From: CAZYFH01 sp965197395
GTDB lineage: Bacteria; Acidobacteriota; Vicinamibacteria; Vicinamibacterales; UBA8438
Direction of reading: 5' to 3'
Length of the DNA: 64,000 bases
Assembly: GCA_965197395.1 (NCBI GenBank)
Contig: CBDANB010000006.1
Location: 620,001 to 684,000, forward strand
A model generated the notes under the pieces. That model ran no database searches and was not told the origin of the DNA. It saw nothing but the letters and a program-made list of their open reading frames with translations. Below are positions 6,956-17,500 of this stretch, in pieces; the stretch's first letter is position 1, and every line of letters starts with the position of its first letter. Made by a program: the position numbers and the translations under genes.

Positions 6956-9760
6956 CTACGCGCAACCGCTCGTGGCGCCGCAATTGACGCACTTGTAGCA
7001 TGCGCCGCTGCGGATCATGATTGCGCCGCAGGTCGAGCAAGGGGGCGCGTCCTGGTCGTTCTGAATCGCGAGCGGCGCCGCGGTCGTCTCACTCGGCCGT
7101 CCGATGCCCGTCTGTCCCAGGCCATCCGATCGGGCACCTGACGCGCCGGGGTCCGTCGCGCCAAGCGTCAATTGCTCCGCCTCTGACTCCGCCCGGATGT
7201 TGACCCCAGCGCGGTACTGCGCCTCGTTCGAGAAGAACTTGGTCGCCATCCACCGAAAGATGTAATCGACGATGGACTTCGCCAGACGGACGTCCGGGTT
7301 CTTCGTCAGACCGGACGGCTCGAACCGGACATGGCTGAACTTGTCGACGAGCGCCTGAAGCGGGACGCCGTATTGCAGCGCGTAGGAGACCGCTTGGGCG
7401 AACGCGTCGGCGAACCCCGAGATCGTCGAGCCTTCCTTGGCCATGACCAGAAAGATCTCGCCGGGCGCCCCGTCCTCGAATAGACCGACAGTGATATACC
7501 CCTCGTGGCCGGCGATGTCGAACTTGTGCGTGATCGCCTGCCGCTCATCCGGCAGCCGGCGCCGCACCGGCCCACTGGGAACCGCGGCCACCGCCTCCGT
7601 CACCGCGTCGCGAGCGGTGTTCAGGGGCTGGGTTCGCTTGCTGCCATCCCGATAGATCGACACTGCCTTCGTCCCGAGGCGCCACGCGTCGACATAGGCC
7701 TGCTGAATTTCGTCGGGGCTGGCCTCCGTCGGGACGTTGATGGTCTTCGAGATCGCCCCTGAAATGAACGGCTGCGTTGCGCCGATCATCTTGATATGCC
7801 CCATGTAGTGGATGGAACGTGATCCGTTCGCCGGCTTGAACGCGCAATCGAACACGGCGAGGTGTCGGGGCTCGATGTGCGGCGCGCCCTCGATCGTCTC
7901 GTGGTCGTCGATGTACTCGACGATGGCCTGTACCTGCTCCTCGGAATAGCCAAGCCGAACGAGCGCCATGGGCACGGTCTGATTGACGATCTTCATCAGG
8001 CCGCCGCCCACAAGCTTCTTGTATTTGACGAGCGCGATGTCCGGCTCCACACCGGTCGTGTCGCAGTCCATCATGAAACCAATCGTCCCGGTCGGCGCGA
8101 GGACGGTGGCCTGAGCGTTTCGGAAGCCATGCGCCTCGCCCAGCTCGACGGCGTCGTCCCACGCCTCGGTCGCGGCGCCGTAGAGGTCCGCGGGCACGTG
8201 CGACGCGTCGACGTCCTTCATGGCCGCGCGGTGCTTACGCATGACCCGCAGAAAGGGCTCCTCGTTCTTCGAATAGCCCCCGAACGGTCCGCCGTGGTCG
8301 CGCGCGATCCGGGCCGACTGCGCGTAGGCCTCTCCTGTCATCACGGCCGTGATGGCCGCCGCAACGTCCCGGCCTTCGTCGCTGTCGTAGGGCACGCCGC
8401 GCGACATCAGCAGCGCGCCGAGGTTCGCGTATCCGAGCCCCAAGGGCCGATAGGCCTGGCTGTTACGCCCGATGGCGGCCGTCGGATAGCTGGCGTTGTC
8501 GACGATGATCTCCTGGGCGGTGATCAGCGTGCGCACCGCCGCGCGGAAGGACATCACGTCAAACTCGCCCGACCCGTCCTCCTTGAGGAACCGCATCAGG
8601 TTGAGCGACGCAAGATTGCACGCCGAGTCGTCCAGGAACATGTACTCCGAGCACGGATTGGACGCGTTGATCCGCGACGTGTTCGGGCAGGTGTGCCAGT
8701 CGTTGACCGTGGTGTCGAACTGCATGCCCGGGTCGCCGCAGACATGGGTGCCTTCCGCGATCAACTGCATCAGCTCGCGCGCGCGAAGCGTGTCCATGAC
8801 ACGGCCGTCGGTGACCGACCGGGTCTGCCATTCGCCATCGTCGAGCACGGCGCGCATGAACTCGTCTGTAACGCGCACGCTATTGTTCGAGTTCTGAAAG
8901 AACACCGACGAATACGCTGGTCCCGTAAAGGAGCCGTCGTAGCCGGCGTCGATGAGCGCCCAGGCCTTCCGTTCTTCATCCACCTTGCAGTTGATGAAGT
9001 CGACGACGTCCGGATGGTCCGCGTTGAGAATGACCATCTTCGCAGCGCGACGGGTCTTCCCGCCGGACTTGATCACGCCGGCAAACGCGTCATACCCCTT
9101 CATGAACGACACGGGACCCGAGGCCGTGCCGCCACCGGCAAGCGCTTCGCGCGACGATCGGATGGACGACAGGTTCGTGCCGGTGCCCGACCCGAACTTG
9201 AACAGCATGCCCTCGGTTTTCGCGAGCCCCAGAATCGACTCCATCGTGTCTTCGACGGAGTTGATGAAGCACGCCGAGCACTGAGGCGCCTGCTCGAAGC
9301 CACAGTTGAACCAGACCGGGCTGTTGAAGGCGGCCTTCTGATGCAGGAGAAGGTGCTTCAGATCGTCGCGAAACGCACTGAGATCCTCTTCGCCGGCGAA
9401 ATAGCCCTGAGCGCCCGCCCATCCGCCGATCGTGTCAACGACGCGGCCGATGAGCTGGCGCACGCTGTGCTCGCGAGACGGTGTCTTGAGCTGGCCGCGG
9501 AAGTACTTCGACACCACGATGTTCGTCGCCTGCTGAGACCAGGGCTTCGGCATGTCGACATTGCGCTGCTCGAAGACCACCTCGCCACGCTCGTTCCCGA
9601 TCACCGCCGACCGTGTCTCCCACTCCACCTCGTCGAACGGTTCGACCCCGTCGCGACTGAAGACGCGTAGACACTCGAGCCCCGGCGCGCGGGACTTCGA
9701 TGGACTGGCGGCTGGGTGCGGCTGCTGGGTCTCGGACTCGTGAGCAGCGGCTCGTGGCAT
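6956..9760 (-). CDS. nrdJ: Vitamin B12-dependent (class II) ribonucleotide reductase
   Basis: 934 residues from ATG 9760, chosen for the strong GGAGGTG Shine-Dalgarno three bases before it. The protein reduces ribonucleotides to deoxyribonucleotides using adenosylcobalamin. Recognisable signatures are the N-terminal substrate-site cysteine region (FNSPVWFNCGF), NPCSEYMFLDDSACNLASLNL, an active-site region with APTGTIGFMMDCDTTGVEPD, and a C-terminal zinc-ribbon-like tail with two CxxC pairs (CSTCG, CVNCG). Length matches the long NrdJ form. No class I nrdAB is seen here, so this may be the main aerobic source of dNTPs. A structured leader and promoter precede it. Confidence 0.95.
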   Translation of the reverse strand: MPRAAAHESETQQPHPAASPSKSRAPGLECLRVFSRDGVEPFDEVEWETRSAVIGNERGEVVFEQRNVDMPKPWSQQATNIVVSKYFRGQLKTPSREHSVRQLIGRVVDTIGGWAGAQGYFAGEEDLSAFRDDLKHLLLHQKAAFNSPVWFNCGFEQAPQCSACFINSVEDTMESILGLAKTEGMLFKFGSGTGTNLSSIRSSREALAGGGTASGPVSFMKGYDAFAGVIKSGGKTRRAAKMVILNADHPDVVDFINCKVDEERKAWALIDAGYDGSFTGPAYSSVFFQNSNNSVRVTDEFMRAVLDDGEWQTRSVTDGRVMDTLRARELMQLIAEGTHVCGDPGMQFDTTVNDWHTCPNTSRINASNPCSEYMFLDDSACNLASLNLMRFLKEDGSGEFDVMSFRAAVRTLITAQEIIVDNASYPTAAIGRNSQAYRPLGLGYANLGALLMSRGVPYDSDEGRDVAAAITAVMTGEAYAQSARIARDHGGPFGGYSKNEEPFLRVMRKHRAAMKDVDASHVPADLYGAATEAWDDAVELGEAHGFRNAQATVLAPTGTIGFMMDCDTTGVEPDIALVKYKKLVGGGLMKIVNQTVPMALVRLGYSEEQVQAIVEYIDDHETIEGAPHIEPRHLAVFDCAFKPANGSRSIHYMGHIKMIGATQPFISGAISKTINVPTEASPDEIQQAYVDAWRLGTKAVSIYRDGSKRTQPLNTARDAVTEAVAAVPSGPVRRRLPDERQAITHKFDIAGHEGYITVGLFEDGAPGEIFLVMAKEGSTISGFADAFAQAVSYALQYGVPLQALVDKFSHVRFEPSGLTKNPDVRLAKSIVDYIFRWMATKFFSNEAQYRAGVNIRAESEAEQLTLGATDPGASGARSDGLGQTGIGRPSETTAAPLAIQNDQDAPPCSTCGAIMIRSGACYKCVNCGATSGCA

Positions 9761-9939
9761 CTTCACCTCCGACACGGCGGCGCCTCGTTCGCGAGGCGAT
9801 GGTGCAACATGTGACGACAGCCAGCGGAAACCCGGCGGCAACTCTCAGACCCGATTCGGCGAGAAGCTGAGGGGTTCTCCGACACCGCCGGTGACTCGCT
9901 GAGAGGGCTATATTGCGACCACTGCCTGAGTGCTGTCAA
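9761..9939 (-). promoter_or_regulatory. Promoter and structured leader of nrdJ (candidate riboregulator)
   Basis: On the minus strand a perfect TTGACA (9934-9939) is followed 19 bp later by AATATA (9909-9914). The ~150-nt leader then holds a perfect 7-bp closing stem (9899-9905 pairing with 9842-9848), inner GAGAA/TTCTC and CGGCG/CGCCG pairings, and a separate perfect hairpin GCCTCG/CGAGGC (9782-9797) just before the ribosome-binding site. nrdJ genes are commonly under cobalamin riboswitches, but I do not find the conserved B12 box. A distinct nrdJ-associated RNA motif has been described and should be tested. Confidence 0.5.
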
Positions 9940-10043
9940 GATCGAAAGCCACCAGATATGGTGTTCACCTTTTAGGTCAACCGCAAGATATTGATAAAAC
10001 GCTTGTCAGACTGGCAAAAACACGTGTGTTAGAGTCCCATCGA

Positions 10044-10853
10044 ATGATCGGATCTGGCGAGACACCCGAGTCGGCGGCCCCGCCGTCGGCCCCCGCACCG
10101 TCCCCGGCAGACAGGGAGCACTGGGACAGCCGGTTGATCCCGGAGCGGATCGTGGGAAGAGACAGGGCGGCCGCCCTGGTCGAGGTGGTGCTCTGCTCCG
10201 GCTTCCCAACGCAACTGCTGCTCGCCGTGGTTCTCGGCGCCACCGGCCTCACGGCCATCGGCGAGGCCGGCGGATTGTCGTTTGTCTTCGTCGTGACCTT
10301 GACCATCGTCGACGCGGCGCTTGTGCTCGGTCTGATTGCGTACTTCTTACGCGCGCACGGCGAGTCCGTGCGAGAACTGGCCCTGGGCGCACGCGCGCCC
10401 GGTACCGAGGCCCGGTTGGGGTTGTTGCTGATTCCGGTCGCGGTACTCGCGGCGGTTGCGGGTATGGCGCTCATCGGCTGGCTCGCGCCGTCTCTGCGCA
10501 ACGTGCCGAACAACCCGCTCGAATCGCTGCTCGACACGCCAGCTCGGGCGGCCATGTTCGCGGCCGTCGCCGTCGCGGCCGGCGGGTTTCGCGAGGAGCT
10601 CCAACGCGCCTTCATCCTCCGCCGCTTCGACCAGCACCTCGGGGGCGGCTGGGTGGGGCTTGTGGTGTTCAGCGTGGCCTTTGGACTCGGTCATCAGATT
10701 CAAGGCTGGGACGCGGCCGTGGTCACCGGGGGGCTAGGCGCCGCGTGGGGTGCGATCTATCTGATCCGCCGCAGCGCGGTTGCGCCGATCGTGAGCCACG
10801 CCGGCTTCAACGCCGCGCAGATCGTGCTCGCGCTCGCCGGCGCCGCACCGTAG
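10044..10853 (+). CDS. CPBP family intramembrane glutamic endopeptidase
   Basis: 269 residues from ATG 10044; an upstream in-frame start would extend it by 38 unconserved residues. After a Pro/Ala-rich N-terminal segment there are about six to eight hydrophobic helices. The Abi/CPBP motifs are present in order: EELQRAF (EExxxR), FGLGH and SHAGFN (HxxxN-like). These are the metal or catalytic residues of the CAAX-protease/Rce1-type family, inserted in the inner membrane. Bacterial members have varied roles (bacteriocin immunity, prenyl-protein or peptide processing), and nothing nearby identifies the substrate. Divergent from nrdJ, convergent with the SurA-like gene. Confidence 0.85.
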   Translation: MIGSGETPESAAPPSAPAPSPADREHWDSRLIPERIVGRDRAAALVEVVLCSGFPTQLLLAVVLGATGLTAIGEAGGLSFVFVVTLTIVDAALVLGLIAYFLRAHGESVRELALGARAPGTEARLGLLLIPVAVLAAVAGMALIGWLAPSLRNVPNNPLESLLDTPARAAMFAAVAVAAGGFREELQRAFILRRFDQHLGGGWVGLVVFSVAFGLGHQIQGWDAAVVTGGLGAAWGAIYLIRRSAVAPIVSHAGFNAAQIVLALAGAAP

Positions 10854-10903
10854 GTCCCCGCGGAGCGTCCGCGGCAGGGTTCGGGGGCGCAGCCCCCGTC
10901 TAA
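10853..10903. repeat. Dispersed GC-rich palindromic repeat, copy 2
   Basis: An inverse copy of the 843-894 block with only about four differences over ~50 bp. It spans the gap between two convergent genes and touches both stop codons. The same two-stem structure is conserved, including GGGGGCGCAGCCCCC. Confidence 0.65.
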
Positions 10904-11538
10904 TCAAGGAACCGCACGACCTGCCCGCGTCGTAACAGACCCTCCACCCAGTCGGCGACCAGCGCCCGGCGACGCTCGTCGACCAGCTGTTCCCGCAGTG
11001 CGCCGCGCGCTTCGTCGAAGGTCAACGGTCGCCCGTCCAACGTGAGCTCTGCGGCGCGCTCCTCGTAATACTCGCGCAGCTGCCGTTCGGTGAGCTGGCT
11101 CGAGCCGCCAAAGCGCTCGACCAGATACGCCTCGCGCCGCGCCTCATCGCCGAGTATTTGCCGGAGATCGTCCGTCGCCAACCCGAGCCGGTCCAACATG
11201 GCGGTGAACGCGTCCGGCCGCGACGAGCGCAGGCGGAGCTCGGCAACGCCGCGCTCGATCTGCGCCGGCGGCGGCGGCGGCACGCGGTAGCGGTCGACCT
11301 CGTCGAGCACGAGGCGCCGCTCGATGAGGCGCTCGAGCGCCACCTGTTCTGCGTCGGCCGCCGTGGGGTCGACGTCGATCAGCCCCAGCTCGAGAAACGC
11401 CCGGACGTCCGACAGCATGATGACGTGACCGGAGACGACAGCGATGATCCGGTCGAGGCTCTGCGCGGTGGACGCCGAAGAGACGAACGGCGGTGTGCCC
11501 AGCGAGAGACCTAGGGCAGTCAGCAGGATCCGCGCCAC
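10900..11538 (-). CDS. SurA-like periplasmic chaperone/PPIase N-terminal protein
   Basis: 212 residues from GTG 11538, chosen because it begins an export signal (VARILLTALGLSLGT...SSA) just after the Omp85 gene ends; the longer frame overlaps Omp85. The mature start, LDRIIAVVSGHVIMLSDV, is the typical SurA/PpiD N-terminal strand-helix motif, followed by helices rich in Glu/Arg. There is no recognisable parvulin domain, so it is probably a chaperone-only form. Gene order Omp85-SurA-like suggests help in delivering outer-membrane proteins. Family assignment rests on motif and context. Confidence 0.65.
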   Translation of the reverse strand: MARILLTALGLSLGTPPFVSSASTAQSLDRIIAVVSGHVIMLSDVRAFLELGLIDVDPTAADAEQVALERLIERRLVLDEVDRYRVPPPPPAQIERGVAELRLRSSRPDAFTAMLDRLGLATDDLRQILGDEARREAYLVERFGGSSQLTERQLREYYEERAAELTLDGRPLTFDEARGALREQLVDERRRALVADWVEGLLRRGQVVRFLD

Positions 11539-11560
11539 GAACGTGAACAGCGACGTCTGC

Positions 11561-14551
11561 CTAGAACGCTTGGCCGATGCTGATGTGGAGCGCGGTGAGC
11601 GGTTCCTGGGTCGGCGACGCGTCGCTGTTCTGGTCACTGCCGAAGACATACCGCTCGCCGAGCTTGAACCCGAGGTCGACCGCGATTGGCCCGATCGGAG
11701 AGGCGTAGCGCACCCCGAACCCGGCACCGCCCCGGATGCGCGCGAGGCTCATGTGCTGTACACGATCATAAACGTTCCCGGCGTCGAGAAAGGTCACCAG
11801 ACCAAACGCGCCAGTGAGGCGGAACCGGAGCTCGCTGTTGAGCAGGATCATCGCGTTCCCTCCTTGTGGGAACCCGTCGTGATCGATCGTGCCGCCCGTT
11901 TGCCCCACCGGGTCGCCGAGCCGATCGAGGGCGAACCCCCGGACTGTCCTATCCCCCCCCGCGAAGAAGCGCTCGCTGATCGGCAACGCCGGATCTGTCA
12001 GCGGCACGACGATGCTCGGCGGCGGCCCGGCGCGCCCTGGGGTTTCCGGCATCACGACGAACGACCGGGGAAACCCCCAGGCCAGCCCGATGCGTGCGCC
12101 GGCTGCTACGACGACACGACGGGTCCCCGGTAGGGCGCGGTACACAGACCCCGACGCGGAGGTCTTGCCAAACCCGACGGCCGACCCGATGGCGCGCGCC
12201 GCGATCTCGGTATCGAACGCGACGAGCGAGCCGCGCGTCGGGTCGAACGGGTCGTCCGTCGTGTCGCGCACTTGACTCGCCAAGAACGACGACAGGCGCA
12301 CGTTGGGAAACAAGCGGTCGACGATGTCTGCGTCCTCCCGATTGAGCTCCTTGTTGGAGGTGTCGTTGCTCCCGAGCCGGTACGCCAGGGTGTTACGGAC
12401 CACCGGCGAGACCTGGCGGCTCAGCTGCGCGGTGATGCCGCGACTGAACAGATCGAAGCCTGGACGGATCGCCTGCTCGACGTAGCCCTGGAAGAGCACA
12501 TCCCAGCCCAGGCCAAACGACCGGGGCTCCCGATACGTGCCGAGAACTCGGTATTCGTTGAACCCAAACGCCGTCCTGCCATCCGCCCGCAGCAGGTCGG
12601 CCGGGTCGTTCTTCCGGCGGACGCTGACCCGCGTGAACAGGTCGATCGAACGGTTCCGGCCGAAAAGATTGCGCCGGCCGATCTCGAAGAATCCGCGCGG
12701 GGCGAACTCGATCCGCTCGACGGCCTGACTGCCGGCCACGTCGGTCTCGCGGCGCAACCGCTGCGAGACTTCGAGCCCTCCGCCATACGCGAGCCGTGTC
12801 GCAGGCGCCTCTTCGACCTCGACGATCAGATCACGCCGGTCGTCCCGGCCATGGCTGAATTCGCGGATATCGAGGTTCCGGAACATGCCCAGCGCGTTGA
12901 GACGGCGCTGCGTCTCGGCGAGGTCGTCGAGCCCGAGCGGGGCGCCCTCGGCGAGGGTCAGCTCGCCCCGAATCGTCTCGGTGTTCACCTGCCGATTGCC
13001 CACGACGAGGATGTGATCGACGAGTACTTGCGGCCCTTCGCGCACGCGAAAGACGAGGTCGACTTCCCGCAGGTCATCCCCGAACTGCGGCTCGACGGCC
13101 ACCGTCGCCAGCTCGTACCCCTCGTTGAGATAGAGCTCCAGGATGGCGCTGCGGTCGTCGTCGATCTCGGGACCGTCATATGGCGCGCCCACCGTGGCGC
13201 CGATGGCCGCGGCGAGCAGGTCCGAGCCCCAGGCGTCGCCGCCGTCGAACGCGATCGAGCGAATCGTCGTCCGCACGCCTTCGGAGATCTGCAGCTCGCA
13301 GGCGACCGGCACGGGCCCCGTGTCACCTCCGGTGGTGATTTCGTCGCATGCGGGCGAGACGGCCGCCGTGGCGAAGCCGAGGCGGTTGTAATGCTGAACG
13401 ACGGCGACCAGTGCAGCATCGAGGTCGGCCAGGACCAGCGGGTCGCCGGCAGCGAGGTTGACCAAGGGCGCGAGCACCGAGTCGTCAACGCTCTCGTTCC
13501 CGCTGATGACGACGTTGGCGACCTGATAGAGCGCGCCGCGCGCGGTGGTGAAGACGATGGACAGATCGTCGTCGATGGTCGACCGTTCGTGCGTCACGGC
13601 GGCATCGCGGTAGCCCAGCCCACGCAAGTGCGTCACGATCTGCCGACCTGCGTCCTCAAGCAGATCCTCGTCGACGCTGGCCTCACGCTCGACGGGCACC
13701 AACTGCGCGAGATCGGCGCCCGGGACCTCGTCGCCCGCAAAGGCGACCGTGACGCGCGGTCCCCGCTGGATGTCGAGGAGCACCGAGACGGTATCGCCGT
13801 CGGCGCTGAACTCGGGGACGTGGCGCAGGCTGGCTTCGTAGAAGGCGCGCTGCCGAAGCTCGCGCTCGTAGTCCGCGAGCCGGCGATCGAACTCGACGCC
13901 GTCATAGGGCATGCCGACCCGCAACCCGAGTCGCGTCAGGGTGCGACCGAAGCCGGCACGAGACGGTGGAATCCCGCGGATCCGGAACATGCCGACGGTG
14001 GCTCGGCGTCCGGCATCGATGTCGAGCCGGAGCACGCGCCGCGCCCGCGGGCCCTCCAAGCGTGGGTCGACCCGAGCGGCGAGGAACCCGCGCGCGCGGT
14101 AGTAGGCACGCACCCGCTCGACCACGGCATCGACCGTGTCGGCGCCAAACGCCGCACCCGGCGTTCGGGCCACCGCTTGCTGCAGGTCGTCGGTGGACAG
14201 ACCACGCCGACCGCTAAACTCCAGGCGGTCGATGACCTCCAGCGGCCGCAACTCGTAGAGGACCGCGACCCCGCCCCGCACTGCGCTGGCGCCGACCCCG
14301 ATGCCGCCGTATCCGCCAAGGCTATACAGATGCGTCAGGCTCTCCCGCACCTGGCGCATGGACAACGGTTCGCCGACGCGCGTCTCGACCAGCCCGGCGA
14401 CCGCCGCCGACGCGACGCGCACGCCGTCGCTCATGATCTGGACCTCGACGATGGGCTCGCCGAGAAACCGGTCGATGTCGCGCGGCGCGGCACGACCGGA
14501 CGTCGCGACCAGGCAGGCGACGACGACAGCCGCCAGACTACCCCGGCGCAT
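11561..14551 (-). CDS. Omp85 family outer-membrane assembly protein (TamA/BamA type)
   Basis: 996 residues. ATG 14551 begins a signal peptide (MRRGSLAAVVVACLVATSGRA) and overlaps the tamB stop by one base (TGATG), indicating translational coupling. The N-terminal half holds several POTRA-like repeats (probably five or more; for example GNESVDDSVLAPLVNLAAG, VGNRQVNTETIRGELTL). The C-terminal half is a 16-strand surface-antigen barrel with GGDRTVRGF (strand/loop 6 motif of Omp85) and a terminal Phe (SIGQAF). It inserts beta-barrel proteins into the outer membrane. Linkage to tamB argues for a TamA role, while POTRA number resembles BamA, so I leave the symbol open. Confidence 0.88.
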   Translation of the reverse strand: MRRGSLAAVVVACLVATSGRAAPRDIDRFLGEPIVEVQIMSDGVRVASAAVAGLVETRVGEPLSMRQVRESLTHLYSLGGYGGIGVGASAVRGGVAVLYELRPLEVIDRLEFSGRRGLSTDDLQQAVARTPGAAFGADTVDAVVERVRAYYRARGFLAARVDPRLEGPRARRVLRLDIDAGRRATVGMFRIRGIPPSRAGFGRTLTRLGLRVGMPYDGVEFDRRLADYERELRQRAFYEASLRHVPEFSADGDTVSVLLDIQRGPRVTVAFAGDEVPGADLAQLVPVEREASVDEDLLEDAGRQIVTHLRGLGYRDAAVTHERSTIDDDLSIVFTTARGALYQVANVVISGNESVDDSVLAPLVNLAAGDPLVLADLDAALVAVVQHYNRLGFATAAVSPACDEITTGGDTGPVPVACELQISEGVRTTIRSIAFDGGDAWGSDLLAAAIGATVGAPYDGPEIDDDRSAILELYLNEGYELATVAVEPQFGDDLREVDLVFRVREGPQVLVDHILVVGNRQVNTETIRGELTLAEGAPLGLDDLAETQRRLNALGMFRNLDIREFSHGRDDRRDLIVEVEEAPATRLAYGGGLEVSQRLRRETDVAGSQAVERIEFAPRGFFEIGRRNLFGRNRSIDLFTRVSVRRKNDPADLLRADGRTAFGFNEYRVLGTYREPRSFGLGWDVLFQGYVEQAIRPGFDLFSRGITAQLSRQVSPVVRNTLAYRLGSNDTSNKELNREDADIVDRLFPNVRLSSFLASQVRDTTDDPFDPTRGSLVAFDTEIAARAIGSAVGFGKTSASGSVYRALPGTRRVVVAAGARIGLAWGFPRSFVVMPETPGRAGPPPSIVVPLTDPALPISERFFAGGDRTVRGFALDRLGDPVGQTGGTIDHDGFPQGGNAMILLNSELRFRLTGAFGLVTFLDAGNVYDRVQHMSLARIRGGAGFGVRYASPIGPIAVDLGFKLGERYVFGSDQNSDASPTQEPLTALHISIGQAF

Positions 14552-17500
14552 CAGAACGCGTGACGAACCCGGAAGTCGAGCGCGTAGGTCCGGTCCTCGT
14601 TCTGCGAGAGCACCCACGACAGCCGGTCGCTGGCGTCGTATTCGAGGATCATGATCACGTCCTGATTGGCCCCGCTCAACGCCCGAGAGAACGTCACGTG
14701 CGCGCGATCGGAAATCCGCTGCCCGATCAGCAACCGCGCGGTTGGAATCAGCTGGGTCGACTGTTGGGCCGTCGGATCGTCGAGTGACGGGACGATCTCG
14801 AACGAGTCGACGCCAAACGATCGTTCGACGACCCCCCCCACCTCGGTGGAGAACGGACTGGTCAGAAAGCGGGCACCGGCCGCCTGCAGAAGCTCCTGTT
14901 GCGAGGCTTCCCGGGCTCGCAGCGTTCGGATTTCCGCTTGCTGGGGGTCGCGCACGTCGCCGAGCAGCAACCCGATGATCTCGAACTGCTGCAGCGGCGG
15001 ATCCGACGACAGCTCCGGTGACGCCAGTCGATCCATCGTCCCGGTGAGCCCGACCGTAATGCGATACGTCTGCCCGGGCACGCGGCGGTCGGTCTCGACT
15101 TCGACGTCGAAGAACGGCTCCGTCTCGACCGGATTCGACAGGCTGATGCTTCCACGGGTGACGCGATACCGGTTGCCTTCGAAGTAGACCTGGCCCCGCT
15201 CGATGTCGGCGTTGCCGAGGAGCACCGGCCGATCGAATGTGCCCCGCACCGTCAGCTCGGCGCTGGCGACGACCTCTGTATTGGTGTCGCTGATGCGCAG
15301 ACTCGAGGGCGCACGAAGGCTCAGATCAAGTCGCAACGGCAGCGCCGGTTCGATCGGCGCGTCCGGCGGCGCTTGCCCAGACTGGAAGCTGATCAGGCTC
15401 GTGTTTAGATCGAACAACTCGAGCAGGACGGCGTCACGCACGTTGACCGTGCCGCCCAGCGTCGGCTCTTCGACCGACCCTCGCAACGACAACTCGGCAT
15501 CGACCGTCGAACGGATGCCCTCAGGGTAGCGCAACGCCATCTGTGTGCCGCGTGCAGTGATGGCGAGGTCGCCGAGCGCGAAGTCCTGCACGCCGAGACG
15601 CCCGCCGAATTCGACCGGCCCGCCGCCGAACGACGCGGTCAGATCGTCGAAGACGACGCCACCGGGCTCGAAGACCACCCGCCCGTCGATGGCGTCGAGG
15701 GAATGGGGCAACGAGAAGTGGCGGAGCCGGCCGCCGGTGATGCGAGCCTCCCCAGTCAGCACGGGATCCTGCAACGACCCGGAGATCCGAGCCGTGAGCT
15801 GCGTGTTCCCGGTGCTACGGAGGTCGGGGAAGATCTCTTGCAAGATGCCGAGGCTCGCGCCACCCTCCGCTTCGAGTGACAGCTCCCCATCGTCGAGGTC
15901 GATCTCTCCCCGCAGCTCGAGCTGCGTGCCGTCGCCTTGGAGCCGCATCTGGTCGAGCCGGACCAGGTTGCCGTCGAGCGAGAGCCTCACCGGGCCATCG
16001 TTGCCGACGGCATAGTCATAGAGCGCGAGGTCGAGCTGCTCGATGGTCGCGTCCACCGCCAACCGCGCGGCGTCACCTAGGGGTCCCTCCACCGCCAGCG
16101 TCCCGCTGGCGACCACGGAGGTCGCCTCGGGTAGATCTGGCCGCACCGCACGGATGAACGGATCGAGTGTGGTGTTGCTGACGCGGAACCTCAGCTCGGC
16201 ATCGGCATCGGTCGTCAGCGCAATACGGCCTGATCCGGACACGGCAAGGCTCGGCGAGGCGCCCTCGACCTCGAGCTGGAGGACCTCGTTGTCGACGTTG
16301 AGTCGGCCGGTCAGCTGGCCCACCGCGGCGCCGCCGACCGTCACATTGCTCATCGTGCCGCGCACGTCGTACCGGGGCTCGTCGAACGCCCCCGCCCCCG
16401 TCACCGTGAACCGCAGGGCGCCTGACAGCGGTGTGCCAGGCCGTTTGGCGACCTGGACCGTCGCAAGGTCGAGATCGCGGCCGTCGGCAGTGACCGAGTA
16501 GGTGCCGTTCCACCGTATGAACATCGCACCGGTCACCTGGCCGTCGCCCTTGCGCACATCCAAACCATCGAGACGGACCCCGTCCCCCTCGAAGCGGAGC
16601 CCGGCCCGCGCCGAGTCGAACGGTTCCCCGTAGGCCACGCCGGGCCCTAGGGCGAGCGTCCCATACCCATGCGGACGACCGTAGGCCCCGAACAGGTGGA
16701 TGTCGCCGTCGAGCGGACCGTCGATCGTGTAACCCTGGAGATCAAACGCGTCGCGCACATGCTGCGCCGGCATCCCGACCAGGCCGAATCGCGCGTTGAT
16801 CTCCTCGCCGGCGGTCTGCGGCCGGCCGAGTGCGAAGCGCCCGTCGACCTGAAGCCCGGCGACCCCGTCGTGAAAAACGCCGTCGGCGACGTCGAGATAT
16901 CCGTCTTCGAAGACGATGTCACCCTCCCCGTGGCCCCAGTCAACATTCCAGGCCCGGACGTCATCGCCATCGAAGCGAGCCTCGATGCGCGGCGAGAGGA
17001 ACGCGCCGCGCATCACGCCGTCCATCGCGCCGTGGCCGCCCAGCGCGATGTCGCCCGTCGGGCGTCCGAAGGCGGTCATGATCGACGCCATCAGGCGGTC
17101 GCTTTCCTGCCAGCCCGCGCTTACGACGCGGAACGGCATGTGCGAGTCCCGCCCCCAGGCCGTCCGTCCTTCGAACTCGATCGCCGTCAGCGGCGTGGCC
17201 GCCCAACTCGGCTGAAGGTCGACCCCGTCAGATCCGAACGTGTAGGTGAACTCCCCCCCCAACGGGAACCGCCACGGTGCGGACGCCGGATCGAAAGCGC
17301 CCACCGCATACCGCCACCCGTTGCCACCGGCCGACGGACGCGTCCCCCGCGGCAGCAGCGACGTTCCCTCGGGCGGCGTGAGGGAGAGCTCGCCGTCACC
17401 GCTCAGATCGGCGAACCGGCCCAGCGGCCACCGTAGCAACGTGCGCCCGGCCGCGGTCCCCTGCGGCCGCGCGCCCACGATCTCGAGGGCGGCAAGCAGG

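Noticed and set aside
7862..9670. 602-codon plus-strand ORF
   Set aside because: It is the antisense shadow of nrdJ in high-GC DNA; no recognisable domain.
9841..9939. Cobalamin riboswitch before nrdJ
   Set aside because: No B12-box sequence was found, so kept only as an unassigned structured leader.
12272..14563. 763-codon plus-strand ORF
   Set aside because: Antisense shadow of the Omp85 gene, no homologous motif.
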